64,000 nt of DNA from Acanthopleura granulata (lineage: Eukaryota; Mollusca; Polyplacophora; Chitonida; Chitonidae). The stretch lies in assembly GCA_016165875.1 (NCBI GenBank), contig JABBOT010000009.1, positions 12,218,370-12,282,369 of the forward strand, written 5' to 3'. The position numbers and the translations under genes are program-made. Shown piece after piece: positions 12,152-47,660 of this stretch; positions within the stretch are counted from its first letter, which is position 1; each line of letters starts with the position of its first letter. The notes under the pieces were generated by a model. That model worked only from the letters and a program-made list of their open reading frames with translations, had not been told where the DNA came from and did no database searches.

Positions 12152-12269
12152 CAATCACGATAGTGATAGGACATGACCGTGCATGGAATGACCATTGCGA
12201 TGAAACATGCAACGAGAAAACTTTCCTCGCAAAAGTATAATTCGGACCATTTATGTATTACCCTAGTTG

Positions 12270-12840
12270 AAGTGGAAGACAGTGAAAATTAAGGTTGCCA
12301 AAAAGGTTGCACAATAATATGTTAGTTCGGTAAAGTATTTTTGCTAACAGCTACTACAACACCGGAAATCCACATTTGACCGTGCTCCATCGATTGGCAT
12401 GAAACGCTGCCATTCTGTGTGGACTGTGACGTTATTCTTCCAAGCGCGGAGCACTCTTGCTCACCTGTCACCTGAGATCACAACCTGTTAGGGTTGTGGT
12501 TGAAACTTAAGTATACTTGTATATCTGTATCATGGAATGATCTAAAAACTTACCCTCGCCACAACATAAATGCTTTACAGTGTCGTTCACACCTGTCCTT
12601 TTCACTCTGTTATTGTACGTAAAGATTTACGTCAGAGTTTATAACCATCTGATGTTTCTCATAATCTCAAAAACGTGAGCCAGCAGAGTCCCAATCTGGA
12701 GGAAAATACTCCACATTTCAAACTAGGACAAATCAGTAACCATTCTATACAATTTTTTGCATTGAATAGAAAAAATTTATAGACTTTTTAATGAACAATA
12801 CTTCAGTCATGAGTTGTCTTCTACAATAATGGTCAATCTG
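12270..12840 (+). repeat. Dispersed repeat, copy B
   Basis: Direct-orientation relative of 8820-9460, about 3.4 kb to its right. The two ends of the homology are at similar internal positions, which argues for two insertions of one element or an old tandem segmental duplication. Confidence 0.75.
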
Positions 12841-13229
12841 GCCTAGATCCAAACAGCCATTGCGCCGGAAAGCCTAACATGCACATGACGCCCCTTTCTC
12901 CTGCATGCCATGGGGTGTCCCGAAGAATCCAGGTCATAGAGCTGCCACGCCATCTCGTACAAACTAAATTAATCATCTTTCAGTCAATCTGTCTGTCAGC
13001 ATAAGTGCCAACTCATTCCTGGCCATGTTTTTAACACGTTCGCTACGCACAGGATTAAACACGCAACATCAGACTCGGACGTATTACTTTTATTCCGTCA
13101 AAATGTCACAATTTACGTGATGAGATACAACTTATCAGGCGACACAGGCTGGACAAAATCCTGAGTTACTGAGAAATTCTGTGAGGATTGCGTCTTCCTC
13201 GTATACTATTTGTTAACATCCTACCCGGA

Positions 13230-13379
13230 GATATCGTACGTGAGAAGGTCTTACACACAACCTGCGGATGGTCGTGGGTTTCCTCCGGGCCATGTCCGAT
13301 TCCTCCCACCATAATGCTGGCCCCCGTCGTATTTGTGAAATATTCTTGAGTATGGCATAAAACACCGATAAAAATAAAT
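13230..13379 (+). repeat. tRNA-derived SINE, 3' part
   Basis: Begins in the CAACCTGCGGATGGTCGTGG segment and runs to AAATATTCTTGAGTATGG and an AATAAAT tail. The head is absent. Confidence 0.8.
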
Positions 13380-13734
13380 CCTCGAAGCTATCTCATATGT
13401 TCTGCAGGGATGATGCGTCTGTATTCACGGGATGGGCACAGTTACGACGTACCCTAACTTACCTAATTTTTAGGACGATATTAGCAGTGCTGAAAGTAAA
13501 AATTTTCCCTTTTTCTCCCGGTGTTTTCGGAGAAGTAAAGATTTGGACATATTGTTCTTTTGATGGACGAACTACACATAAAGAACTTAATTAAGCGACC
13601 CTCTGCTTTTCATAAACAGCAGTCTATAGTGCTCGGGGCTTTAGGGGCCACCTATAGTTTAGCAACGTTTCTGAACAATTTATACTGGAATATATAAGAG
13701 AAGCGGTTCTGCAGTCATTTCACGGCGGTGTCAG

Positions 13735-14430
13735 GATGAATCTATATGTGCTCTGTGGTGATTTTGTACACATGCGATCAACGTTCTTCTTAATCAAGAG
13801 TGTAAAATGTGATTGTGAACCGTGTGGCCCCCTGGCTACTGACAAACGGCCATCCAGTGCCTAGATGACAACCTGAACCCTTCTCCTCACACCACCTGTC
13901 AGCCTCCTGATGCTCTGAAGGATATTCCTCATGTAACGCAGCTTTCAGTTGAGCCGGATTATGTATAGGTGGATTTCTTGCTTATACACAACAACCAAGC
14001 TTGTTCCAGACGTGCTCCAGAAAGTTGAGATCTAGGCTCATCACAAGCCAAGGAATCAGGAGGTTGACAGGTTGTATGAGGAGAAGGGTTCCGGTTGTCA
14101 TCCAGGCACATGGAGGATACATCTGATACTGAGGTAAAACACTTTACGAGATACCAAATGGCGTTTTCATGAGTAATTTCAACCACTGCTTCACCACTGC
14201 TCACTCCAGAACCATACTTGTAAAGCCATTGTTTCACATAAAAACCAGTGGTGACAGAAATGCATATGTGTTATCATTATAACACATGGATTCCAATCAT
14301 TTTGTCGTTTTTCGTTAGCCACAGGGTCACACGGTTCACAACCAATCACATTTTACACTATTCTGATGCAGTACATTAATCGCATGTGTACAAAATCGCC
14401 ACAATGAAAACCAGGCAAGTGCTAACTTAA
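13735..14430. repeat. Long inverted repeat (foldback element)
   Basis: Outer arms: GATTTTGTACACATGCGAT at about 13760 pairs with ATCGCATGTGTACAAAATC at about 14378-14396, and GTGTAAAATGTGATTG with CAATCACATTTTACAC further in. Inner arms: ATGACAACCTGAACCCTTCT at about 13865 pairs with its diverged complement near 14080-14105. The right arm is longer because of extra sequence between the two matching blocks. No transposase ORF lies inside, so a non-autonomous foldback/MITE is the simplest reading. Confidence 0.7.
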
Positions 14431-14938
14431 GGTCTTTGTGTATAGGTTATGTCAACTAAAATCTCTCATTGTTATTCTCCAAACATTCAATTGATACCAT
14501 ACACTCGTCTCTTGCTGATCAAAGACTGATTATTGATTTTTGTTAAACGCAACGCACCCTAATCGGTTTCGCGGGTGTATATATAGTAGAAATCCGCAGT
14601 GCCCGTGGTGAACTACCAATGTAGTTGGTAAGTGACTGACAAACCTTCCCACGTGACGTCCAGACTTGCGAGCCATATACTGATGCAAGTCATGTGGTCT
14701 TCAACAGAAGTAAGGCTACACAAACTGTTCTACATGAATTGCTTATTTGGCCACCGGGCTGCTGCCCCACGAACAGTGAGCGAGGGAGAATCTACAAGTC
14801 CCGTGTCAATGGTCTGGATTGAACTCACTATATAGAATTATTACCTCAACACCCGTCTCCGTCACCATTTGTTAGAGAGCACCGGAACCGGCTTTTTTCT
14901 GCTGTTGTTCAATATGCCATTTCCCATATATGGTCCAA

Positions 14939-15070
14939 GCATATTTATTTATTTATATAATTGATTGGTGTCATATAAACGCCGTAAGAATAAAGTAACT
15001 TACACGACGGCGGCCAGGACTATGGCGAGCCTAAACCTGATAGAACTCTGGGGAAAACCACAGCCTGTTC
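14939..15070 (-). repeat. tRNA-derived SINE, tail half
   Basis: ATTTATTTATTTATATAATTG, then the GGTGT...ACGCCGT core and GACGGCGGCCAGGACTATGG. The match fades after about 130 bp. Confidence 0.65.
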
Positions 15071-16798
15071 CAAGAACAATATCGTATTCCTGCCAATATC
15101 ACATACGAAAGAGTAAGAACACCTGACTGACCAATCATACTCAATATCGTTGCAACCGGATGTCATAGTACAGACCAATTTCACCAAACGACGTAAATCA
15201 AATTACCTTATAACTGTTTTTGCAGATGGTGCTGTTAGGTTTAAAATGAAACAATGCGGCGAGATTAACAATACAAAAGGCACAGAAATTCATTCCCGAT
15301 GTTCTGTGAATTGGGCCCTGCTGATGGACATGATTTCCCAGGACAAAATAGTCCTGAGTTCGATTTGAGGTTCAATGTCAATTTTAAATCCAGAGAAAAA
15401 AAAACAGATCCTTTGTAAAAGTAAGCAATGTCTCAAAGATTTTCGGTTGTGTATAAAATGAAGGGACTTTTTATTTTCATAAACGTTTGAAAATACATTT
15501 CCATCTTAAATATCTAACCTACAAATACATTCGTTTAAATATGTATTCACACTGCTTCGCGCTTACTTTGGGTTTCCCGCGAACCCAACTCGATAGAACC
15601 GCTGGAGGAAAACAATATTGAAATAAACAGAAATAGATAATCAGTACACTGATTATACAAATCTTGCTTCTTCCTCTTTCTGCAGCTGTATCGTTCTTCG
15701 TGTATTTACATTTGCTATGCATGGAATATTTGTTATCGCCGCATCACATACCAGGGATAACAACTACAGGTAAGGGGAGATTACCGGGGATTCAAAATAA
15801 TTATGATGCATCGCAAGGCAACTTATATAAAACAAAGACGCAACTGCGTATTGTAGAGTGGGCAACTAAATTATTTCCGATGACAGAGGTATGCACCGAA
15901 AAAACGCCATTCAGAGCACGAGAAGAAAAAAACACTGATCTGTGACAACATGCGTGATATTTTGCATTACCACATGCGTTCCTTAAACTATTACCTACAC
16001 TACATTATTCCACGTGCATGTACACGGAAAGTAATTCTAGATAAATGTGGTAAATCTAGAATTTCCTTTTGCTGGGAGTCAAGATCGAGCTTATAATTAT
16101 CGATTACCACTGACGAGATATTCCTTCCTCTTCAAAGGAAGACATTGTGTTTTCATAAAGTTTGCGGGATGGTACATCTTAATTCCGCAAAGCAAATTTG
16201 GCAAGGGGGAAAAGATAGCAACGATTTGTGAATAATGTAGGGAAAACAGAAAGCCGCCTTATTCAATTTGCACCAAAACGTGTTTTCCAATCAAATTCAT
16301 TTCAATGCCGTTATGTCCTGACTATTCAAAATTTGCACATGGCATAAGGGTGCATAAAAAACAAAGCAATCCTTTGAATGCCTGGTATTCTTTATCGGCA
16401 ATCAAAGGCATGCAAGGATCTGTGGAGCAGATTAAAATGGCAACGGTGGTGTCTTCTAACGTACATGCTGACTTCCAGCAACACAAGAATTACACGAAGA
16501 GCACAGCTAAGATCACTTTGATGAACAAGAAAGCATACCACCTTAACAGTAGGGACAGCCAGAGTTCGATTTCCTCACTTCCTTCGTGCAGCGCATTATA
16601 TTATAAAAAAGAATAAAGTCCTTACTAATCTGACACATGTGTGATGTTTCTAAAAGAACAGATTGATCAGTTAATCCTCTCCACAGAATCACTCAATTTC
16701 CCTCCAGGAATCCGTTCCTTTTACTTCGGGCTTCGTGTATGCAGCACAAATGGATAACACCCAGTCTCCCAAATTCACCAGTCATCGCTTTCATCCGC

Positions 16799-17080
16799 AA
16801 TAATCCTGTGGTTAGAAGTGTGCACACACTAATACTCCATAAGTTCATTCCTCCTCTCACACTCACTCTAATCCTGTCACCCAGGGCCATGCCAATAATC
16901 CTGTGGTTAGAAGTGTGCACACACTAATACTCCATAGGTTCATTCCTTCTCTCACACACTCTAATCCTGTCACCCAGGGCCATGCCAATAATCCTGTGGT
17001 TAGAAGTGTGCACACACTAATACTCCATAGGTTCATTCCTTCTCTCACACACTCTAATCCTGTCACCTAGGGCCATGCCA
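16799..17080. repeat. Minisatellite, unit about 93 bp, three copies
   Basis: Three near-identical units contain AATCCTGTGGTTAGAAGTG, CACACACTAATACTCCATA and CTCTAATCCTGTCACC. Copies two and three are almost perfect, indicating recent expansion. The minus-strand open frame across it is only the repeat translated. Confidence 0.9.
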
Positions 17081-20000
17081 ATAATTCATCCTGCAGGCAA
17101 ACCCAGCAGTGCATCAGGCACACTAAATTACTTATAGATAACATCTACAATGCAATTCACAAATCTGTCCTTCCAGCGCATCAACCCTTAACAATAATGC
17201 ATATTCAAACAAAATGATAGTACCGTAAGCTGGTCCGATTAGATGGTATACATATATATACTTATATATACACACACATAGATATACATGTATTTATTAA
17301 GAAGATATTGAGAAGATACAGATGGTTACAGAGCCTGTGTGTATGTAATATGAGAATAATGGGTGCCGAACCAGAAGAGGATGGGGATTGGGGCGAGATT
17401 TAGGAAACAAAGAGACAGTTTAACTCAGATCCTGCCAGACACACCCAACACACAGCCTCAAGACAATGCTACTTTTCAAAACAATACAGATTTTCAGGGC
17501 AGTAATGACTTATAAGACTGAAGTTGATGAAAGGGTCAAACGGCACAGAGTCTGTGCCCGTGTCTCAATCACAGAAAGGAGGCTGGGGAGGTATTCTGCA
17601 CAGCTTAACTGCATTAAAACGGAGTAAAGACAACTACCATAAAACAACTGCATTAAATGTTCGTGCGGTGACACATGAAGTAGACAAGGCCTAAGTGGAA
17701 GACATTCCAAGGAATTGTACCAGTTTACTGCTGACAATGTACCAGTCTCAGATTAATCAAAGTGGCTGAAAGGTGTTTTTACTGCATATGCAGCAAAGGT
17801 GCTACACACCCACTGCCTCTCTTTAACCATACCAGGGATCTACTGCAGTATAATGAAAACTGTCAATTACAGACATTGTACCACTTATAAGTTGCACCGA
17901 ATTTTTTTTCCATCTATGCACTATAATGCATTTAATTTCATTCGTCTATGAACTTTTTCTGGCAAAGGGTGAAGTCTATGATTGTCAATATTTGACCATT
18001 TCTCATTTACATATAATTTATCATCACTCAAACCACAATTCACCTCTTAACAGGAAGTCTTTGTTTACACATTGCACAAATCACAGGTTGAAAAAGTGGA
18101 CAACTGAAAGATTTCAGTTTACTACCCAAGTCATAAATGATGTACGGTAAATAAAATATTCAGCTTGAAGCTCAATTAAAACAATTAAAACATGGCAACA
18201 TGCTGCATACAGAAAGAATAATCACAGCATACAAGAACTCAACTTGGGTAGAACACTAGCTGTCGATATATTTGAAGGTTGTATGAAGTGAGTGAGTTCT
18301 ATTAACAGCGCGAAAAACTTGTAAATCATTTCTCCTAAAAATAAAACCATAATTCTTAAAATTCAATGATCTACTTGGCCTAATGTAACCTAGTGTAGAC
18401 AAGTTTCCTTTGACCAGCAGTGAACCACTGTACTTGGTCTAAAAATGTCCACATCCTTGATAAAACTCTACCCATGACTGCTTAATAAAGCTATGAAAGC
18501 TAATACTGATATAGAGTATGTTAATAAGTCATAAAAAGAGGGGTGTGTAACTTAGCTGAAACAGTCAGCTAAACATTCTAGGAACCTACATGTACAGAGT
18601 CAGTGTGCCTTTGAATTTGAGGCATGCTATCACACTGCCTCACCTTTTCAGTCCTGAAATAGACTCTAGTTGTGCTAATAACACAAGCCTGACAAAATTA
18701 CAAGTCTGGGGACTGTAAAATCACTGCTAAAATCACCTTTTCAAAAGCAGAGATGAGGGTCGGTCAGAGCTCTTTGCAAATGAGGAAAACAAGAGAGCTT
18801 TGGATAAAAATCTGCAAAAGCCTACAGACTAATCTCTTGAGTCTTATGTCACATGTATTTTTGGGATAGTGCATTTGCGACTTAGAAAACAGCCTGTATA
18901 GCAACATGAAGACAAGTCAGTACCAACCTCTCAAGCCTCAAGAATTCAAAAATGGCGGTATGCAAACATTAACTCATTTTACCTGTAACTGTACGGAAGA
19001 GCTTTAAGTTTCAATAAAATACTTTTTTTGTTTTAACTATAAAAACAAAGGGATACAAACCTGGATATTGAGGGATGAATACATGTACATGTGGTGCTAT
19101 GGGTACGTAAGGATATGTTAATAGTGGAATAAAATCAGGGTAAATGAGGATGAGTGATTATGACAAAATGGTTAACAAGTGTCATGAGCTACCTTTATGT
19201 TCACGTGCACACGTGTGTATGTCCGTCGGTCAATGTATGGGTCTGCGTGTCTGTCTGTTTTGGCCAGGATATAAGTACATGTGCACCAATGGTGTTTACT
19301 ATGCAACTTCAAGATAAAGGCAGGCAACTAGTAACTGTAAAAGCTTAAGATATAGGCTATTTAATTCACTCATTAAGTCCTCTGGTGTTGATCACTATAA
19401 CTTTCACTTGTATGAAATACAGTGGTCGGGTTTATGGGTGAAAAAAACCTGATAACACAACTACCTCCAAGAAAGAAAAAAAAAACAACACAGTTTGGAA
19501 ATGACATTTTTAGCAGCAGTAACACTAATTTGGGTGCAATCCTACATGTTCAAAGCCAGGTCAAGGTACACCTAACCCAATCACATCTTCATATTCTCAG
19601 AGAAAGTCTCAGTCTGGAAGATTTCAGCTTCATATATGCTGGTTGTTTTACATAATCAGCCTGTCTTGCTTTCCACATTGGATTTATATCATTTTTGCAA
19701 GTCTCAAATCAAATTGCTAGTTTAAATTCCGCTAAGTAGTCCCCTGACTAATGAAGTCACCAATTCTATAGAATAATCTCCAAAACTGCATAACGAAATG
19801 AATTCACAGAATAAAATGGGCCAAGGCTGCCTTCATGTTAGCTTACACGAAAAGTTTTCTTAAACAGGTGAAACGGAAACAACATGAATGTCAATGTATT
19901 TTTACCTAGATTTCCTTGCTAATGTCATGAAATGTGTCATGGCTTTCATCATTCAGAAGAGCATTTGGAAACGACGTGACACTGCCAAAAAAAAAATTAG

Positions 20001-20461
20001 AAGAACCTAAATGATGCATTTACATGTACTCTGATACAGACCAACATGATACTGAGAACTGGACTCTAACCAGGCACAGTTTTAGTGCCTCATCAGCACT
20101 ATTTTAACCTTCAAATTCACCTCCTAAATCCTCTGCTTGTATTATGTAATTGCCACCTGACTAGAGACTGACATGAGTACACAATTATTGTACACTTGAC
20201 CTGTGCCTGGCTGAAACGGAGCGACACTAAGTTTATCAGTGAGTTTGGAGGCAAACAAAAGGGAAACAATCAGTTAGCATTCGTCTTAAATCTTTTTTCA
20301 CCACGCTCAAATGAATGTCTTCCACCTTTTCCTTTGTTACACCTTTGTTTGCCCTTCTCATTTAATATGCACCTGATTACTGTGCAGTGCTGCACTGGAC
20401 AATAATGACACACTTAAGATGTACAATGGAATACGTTTCCTCCTAATGTATTGTCGGTCTC

Positions 20462-20512
20462 TGTAGTGTAAGTGAAACATTCTTGACTACGGCGTAAAAC
20501 ACAAAAAAAAGA
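20462..20512 (+). repeat. SINE tail fragment
   Basis: TAAGTGAAACATTCTTGACT followed by ACGGCGTAAAACAC and an A-rich end: the last 50 bp of the tRNA-derived SINE. Confidence 0.6.
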
Positions 20513-21401
20513 AATACGACTGAAAACATTAAATACACCACAGTCAAAATCCATTGTCATCAGACTTGAAACCAGCTAACCAAGCTATGAAGTTTATACT
20601 AAGATTCGATTAGTTTGACATTAATATTCAATTTCCTTCTTCAAGGAAAATAACCGACTACGAAAAACTATATTCGAAGAGATAGTAAAGCTATGCAATA
20701 ACAGTTCTAACCTAATTACCTCCCTTTTGTTTCAAATGCCAAAGCTCACTGACAAACTAGTTTCAACCCATCTCAGTTCATATTGAAGTAAATGACCAGT
20801 TCCTGGAAATACTTTTTAACTCAAACATTTAGTGACAATGGTTCTCACCAACATATTCTCTTTCAAATTTGTTAACAGATATAATCATTGGCAATTAGCG
20901 ATTGAATTACAGGCTGACAAATTTGGTATGACAAACAAAGCTACAATGTATATGCAGTTTGGCAAACTCACAGCTGCCAGACAAGTCTTTGGATTATCTC
21001 CCTTCGACAACCTCGCATATTATGGCTGTTTGAGTTTTGGATCACACACTTTTTTCCAGAGAAGACTACTACAGTGAAGACAAGGGTGCAGATCACAACT
21101 TGGTCTAAAAAACTCACTGGAAACAGGTGAATAAATAAAAAAAAATATAACAGACGAGAGTAAAACTTGCTAACCATTGCATAAAGAGTTGCAGGATACC
21201 CGGCCAATCCTGGCATGACCTTTGTGACCTTGGAGCAGAAGAGCAGACATGGCTGTAGTAAGACAAACCAGACAGGCACTGCCACGTCAACCACAGTGGA
21301 AGAAGTATTGACTATAACACGGCTACTGACACAAAAAATCAACCCACACAGCAGACGGCTCTGATAGTCCTCCAGTAGTCTCCTTCGACTGTCTCTCGCT
21401 G

Positions 21402-43023
<21,622 letters not shown>

Positions 43024-43163
43024 GGTTAACGTTGGGCCTTCAGGGTTTAGACCTTGAGGGACGGGGCCAGGTGTGAGGGGGGTGTTGGGATCCTAGTACA
43101 ACTTGTCTAGGCAGGGTCCTTCTGCTTACATCTGTGGGCAAAGTCTGCATGGAGCATGACAAC
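43024..43163 (-). other. TAOK: TAOK 5' UTR part of the first coding exon
   Basis: An acceptor (TTGTTGTGGTTGTTTCAG, ending at 43164) opens an exon whose first 140 bp are untranslated and which then reaches the TAOK start at 43021-43023. The upstream partner is probably the donor at 47297/47296. Confidence 0.65.
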
Positions 43164-46100
43164 CTGAAACAACCACAACAACATCTCACTGAGCAAAGGT
43201 GAACTGTCACGGTTTTTTTGGCTCTGAAACTGAAAGTCACCTAAGTAAGTCATGATACAGAATCTATTACAATTTTCTGTAATTTTTGGCAACTATATTC
43301 ACTTTGGGGTCAGCTGATGTTTGGCCAGAAAGAAAAAGTAAGATCTGGACAGCAGATAACTCACTCCTTCCCTTTGGTTTTTGGAACATCCTGACATCAA
43401 AGTCACCTTGGTTCATTCATATGACGGCCAACGAAGTATGGAACAAACTGTCATATTTTCTTAAACTTCAAAGACAAGCACTGCCAATGATGACATGACA
43501 TTCTAAAAGATAGATGTGCGAAGGACACTTTCCATACAACATTACATTGGACAACATAAAGATATATATTAATGATACTTCCTCATCTATTTACACAATA
43601 AAAACTTTATATAACAATTTTATATAACAACAGGAGAATATTGACAGAAGCATTTTCAGCTAATCTTTCATTTCTGGGTTGTACTCCACAATGAAGCTTA
43701 AAACACTAAAATTGACCGTTAGTACCCCCAAAAATTAAATAAATATAAAATTAAGATTTCTCCTCAAAGGTTGGGAACCTTAATAAGTCTTGGTGTGTAC
43801 TACAATTAAGTCTAAGCTGCAAATAGCGAAGTATGTTTTGAGTCCCTATCTCTGTATGATGGCATAAATTTTGCATCTGTAAACAAAGTAATTTCTTCAA
43901 AATCCTTCAAAACAGATCGAACCACAGCCAGAATGGGACTATGAAGAAATCCAAAAGATCAACAGATTAACAGCTAAAGCATTTAAAACAAATGACTGCT
44001 TGGCTGTTGAGCTGCATTCATGTGAACTATTTACTGCTATTCTTCATGCTTAAATGCTATATATTTCATCACTCTTGTATTCAGTGAATGGTATTACTGA
44101 CTAGTATTCACAGGGAGAGTGTACAAAGTGACAGTTTACAAGACAGTCAAATGAATGAAATTTGTTCATCTCAAAACAAGTCAGCCTCATTCTGTACAGA
44201 AACAGGTCATATTCGCTTCTACAGGACAAAACTGTAGTGTTATCTCAATGATTCTTAATAACAATTATAACCAATTCTGAGGCATAATACACAGGGTTAA
44301 AGATACTAGCAATGCTTTGTTGAAGGCAGATTGCCTAAGGCCCTCCTTAAAAAAATTGTGGTTGCGCACAATCACATCAGGAAAAAAAAACAGGTTTGGC
44401 AACAAGGAATTGTTTGTTTTTCATTCCAGTTAATAAAAAAGACAGAGATTTTAAAGACATTAACAGTGAGAGAGAATTCTGAAAAATCCTCTATCAAAAT
44501 CCTGAAGATCTGCAGACTAGGTCCCTTTCTTCAAAGGATCAGTCAGGTTACAGCAAACGAATATATTTTTAATGATGGCCTAATTAATACACAATCATTT
44601 TCATTTGAAAAGGCAACATACATATGTACAGTACCAACCATTTGATCTGCTGAATATACTTTCCCACAATTCAAGGCCTTGTAACATTCCATGCATATAG
44701 CTTTTACAACATAAATGCCACGTCAATCCATATTATAGCAATAACATCTAATTGTAAACATTTCAAACAGACAGAGGAGGAAAGTAATTTATCTATTTGA
44801 ATGGATGTAGGGATGTATATAACTTCACTGCGATGGGACAAGTATTTCAATATGGGTAGACACCACAACATTAAATACCAGACATCAAGTAGGTTGTGGG
44901 TTCAAATCCTACTTTTTCTAGTTCGACTGCAACTTTAAGTCAGAAGGTTAACCAGAATGCTGACCTTTAAGAGAAGAAATCTAAAAGTACCACAGGCTTC
45001 TCTATCATTCTGCCACACAGATGACTAAAACTATGTATATGACCTCACATGACCATCATGCTTGGTAAATTTCCATACTTACACAAGCTAACAAGGACTC
45101 ATCATTCACATAGTTTTATTTCAATCTTATCAATACCAAATCACAAGGAAATAGAAACACCAAACACATGTAGTCACCAAAAACAAGCCTGCTTAAAATC
45201 TGGAATAATCTGGAATCTATGTCAAATGGCAGATTTTTATAAGTAAATGACATCACTGATACATAAAATGTGTATCTGTAGAACAAGGAAGCACTTCATG
45301 TCTAGTGACAGTGCTGGCCCCTATAACAGTATCAAAATCATGGACTTTTCCAAAAGCTTATTTAACCTTCATGTACATGGGTTAACAAATATAGGAAGCC
45401 TGCACTAAAATTATGTCTGTTGTATGTAACCAACTAACTTTCCATATAACGGCCCTACTCTACAGTTTCTTGTGATTTCAATACACAACTTCTTTTACTT
45501 TGCCCTCAAAGTTAATTTCTAAATAAAATTCTCCACCACCTCCTCCTCCCCCACCTCCTTCATTCTTTTCCATTACTTAGCCATAATGAAAAAAATAACA
45601 CAAAGGAATTCCCTAAAGTCCCAATCATTTTCCTAAGAGGGTCAGATTACCTCAAAAGAAATTTTTTAGGACAGCTTCAGCATTAGCTTGTAAACCCCAA
45701 AAAGTTCTACCACTGATTCAACATAAATTCTCCACTAGCAGTAGTTCCCAAATTAAACAAAAGCTTGCTAATCAACTGAAGCCTGCAATATAAATATCAA
45801 TAGAAAACATAAATTCTCCACTGGTTCCTGCAATAAAATCAAATGAAAATATGTTAATTTGCATTAGACTGTGAACCACTCTAGGTTTTAAATATGACAA
45901 CTCAACAGCTCATGTACTGCCCGTAATAGGGTTTACACAAGGCTTAATACATGACAATGACAGTGAAAGTAAAACCCTTCTATCTGGTATCTCTCGAACG
46001 ATAACTAGCCTTACTTCTGGATGAAGAAAGTTGATTACAACTCCACTTATTCAGTCTCAAGAGAGGGTACACTGTTTCTGAACAATGTTTAAAATGACAG

Positions 46101-47296
46101 AGTGTTGGAAATGAGATCAGAGGACAAATCCATGGCATAAAAAGTAATGGCAACCAGGCTTCAGCTAATGGAAAAAACAAAACAAAACATAGAATCAGAA
46201 ATACTGAAAATTTTTCTCCATTTCACTGGTCTTCAATGACAAAAGTTAGGATTAAATATCCTGCTCAATACGTGACACCATTACAGTAAATGTTATCCTG
46301 ACATGTGACGAGGGTCAGGTTTATGGGTGGAAAATTGAGAGTAAACCGTCTTCCAGAGGGCAGAACTCATGCGATATTATTTATTTGATTGGAGTTTTAT
46401 GTTGTGCCCAAGAATATTTCACTTTTATGTTGGTGACCAGCATTGTGGAGCAAGAAACTTATTACCCAGGGGTATGACAATCATAGTGCGTCAGCATCGA
46501 CTGTCATTTTGTTTTTAGTGCTATTTTCATCACCAGAACAAGCTTATATAGCTTGCTGTCTGATTATGGAAATGTAATTTGCAGGACTGGGTTGCCTTGG
46601 TCAAAACATGCATGTTCAACTTACATTTTGTGTGAGCCTTTGTGTGTTTACAGCAAGAAAAATCACACTATGCTAGTTTTCAATCAATATTACAATATCC
46701 TGCTCAATATATTCAGCAAATCTAGAAAGTCACTTCTGAAAACTGTGGCTAAAGAGAGAAAATCACCGAAAGTCGGCATCCTCGGGTATCAAGCGAAATA
46801 TAAATTGCTTCATTGTTGCTACAAAAGTTTAACTTTTCGTATTTATGGATAGTTCAAAACAGTTCTCTGAAACTCCATGTTTGATTCTTTTCATTCAACA
46901 GTTAACTTTAATGTCTGTAATCAACACTGTTTCTGTACATCTCCCAATGTGTAGATATGCCATTCACTTCGACCTAATGCAGGTGCTCTTAATTCACGCC
47001 AATTGACGTTTACCGCATCCCAACATTGGGTAGTTTCTGTTACATACATCACACTAGATTAAGAAGCCTGTCAATTATAACATATCGCTTTGTTATGGGA
47101 GAGGAAGAAATACACAGCTTTCCGCAAAATCGGATTGCTTTGACTCTCAGCTCTGCAATGCAGTACCAGTAAGGCAGTATACATTGCACAACAACAACAC
47201 CGTCATTCTACATCCGATCACCCGATCCCTATTGCAGACGAGTCGATCTGATTATCTCTGGTTATAACCAACCCACGATCGCGTTTTAATACCTAC
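43164..47296 (-). other. First intron of TAOK
   Basis: About 4.1 kb, AT-rich, with a SINE fragment (46379-46480) and a tRNA-like box B near 44,905. No exon was recognised. Confidence 0.55.
46379..46480 (-). repeat. SINE tail fragment
   Basis: TTATTTATTTGATTGGAGTT followed by AAGAATATTTCACTTTTATG; the body is lost after about 100 bp. Confidence 0.7.
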
Positions 47297-47440
47297 CTTG
47301 CCCGAAGAGCCGAAAAGGATGAAGTTATTTGATTTCTGGGGACTTATAACAGGCTGACTTTCATAGCATAATTCCCGTCCTGAATTTTCAATATGGCCGA
47401 ATTTGGACATGCGCCCTTCATCCTTCAGAGCACCCAACAT
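47297..47440 (-). other. TAOK: Probable TAOK 5' noncoding exon with upstream ORF
   Basis: A donor (CAAG|GTAGGT at 47297/47296) closes a stretch with an ATG at 47438-47440 (MLGALKDEGRMSKFGH...). Spliced to 43163, this frame runs 13 more codons and stops before the TAOK ATG, so it would act as an upstream ORF. The exon's 5' limit is not visible. It could instead belong to another transcript. Confidence 0.45.
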
Positions 47441-47449
47441 TTTTGTTGT

Positions 47450-47660
47450 GGTACTTTTGTTTGAGCGCTCTTAAAGCTTTTACAGTTTCAGATGTGCTCA
47501 AAGTCGCACAAAACAGCCGTGCCTGCGCACAAATATTCACTTGCAAGAGTTTTACATACCTACAAAAGCTCCTGTCAACTCACCGCCCTGACAAAGTGCA
47601 AAGCTGCCCATGACGTCACCGGATGTAGCTATGGGAGTACTTGTCCTCTGGCTTTGTTAT
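47450..47660 (-). promoter_or_regulatory. Candidate TAOK promoter with CRE
   Basis: Directly upstream of the putative 5' exon, with a perfect palindromic TGACGTCA at 47611-47618, a GCCTGCGCAC NRF1-like motif near 47,520 and higher GC than the flanks. No TATA box was identified. The role is inferred from position. Confidence 0.45.

Larger units (their letters stand above)
10257..21401. other. Long region without recognisable genes
   Basis: Open frames here are short and show no family resemblance, codon pattern or splice partners. It contains repeats listed separately and, at its right end, the 3' UTR of the TAO kinase gene, whose 3' end I could not place. Confidence 0.5.

Noticed and set aside
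16693..17066. Repeated minus-strand ORF (NLWSISVCTLLTTGLL)
   Set aside because: It is the 93-bp minisatellite translated; no gene context.
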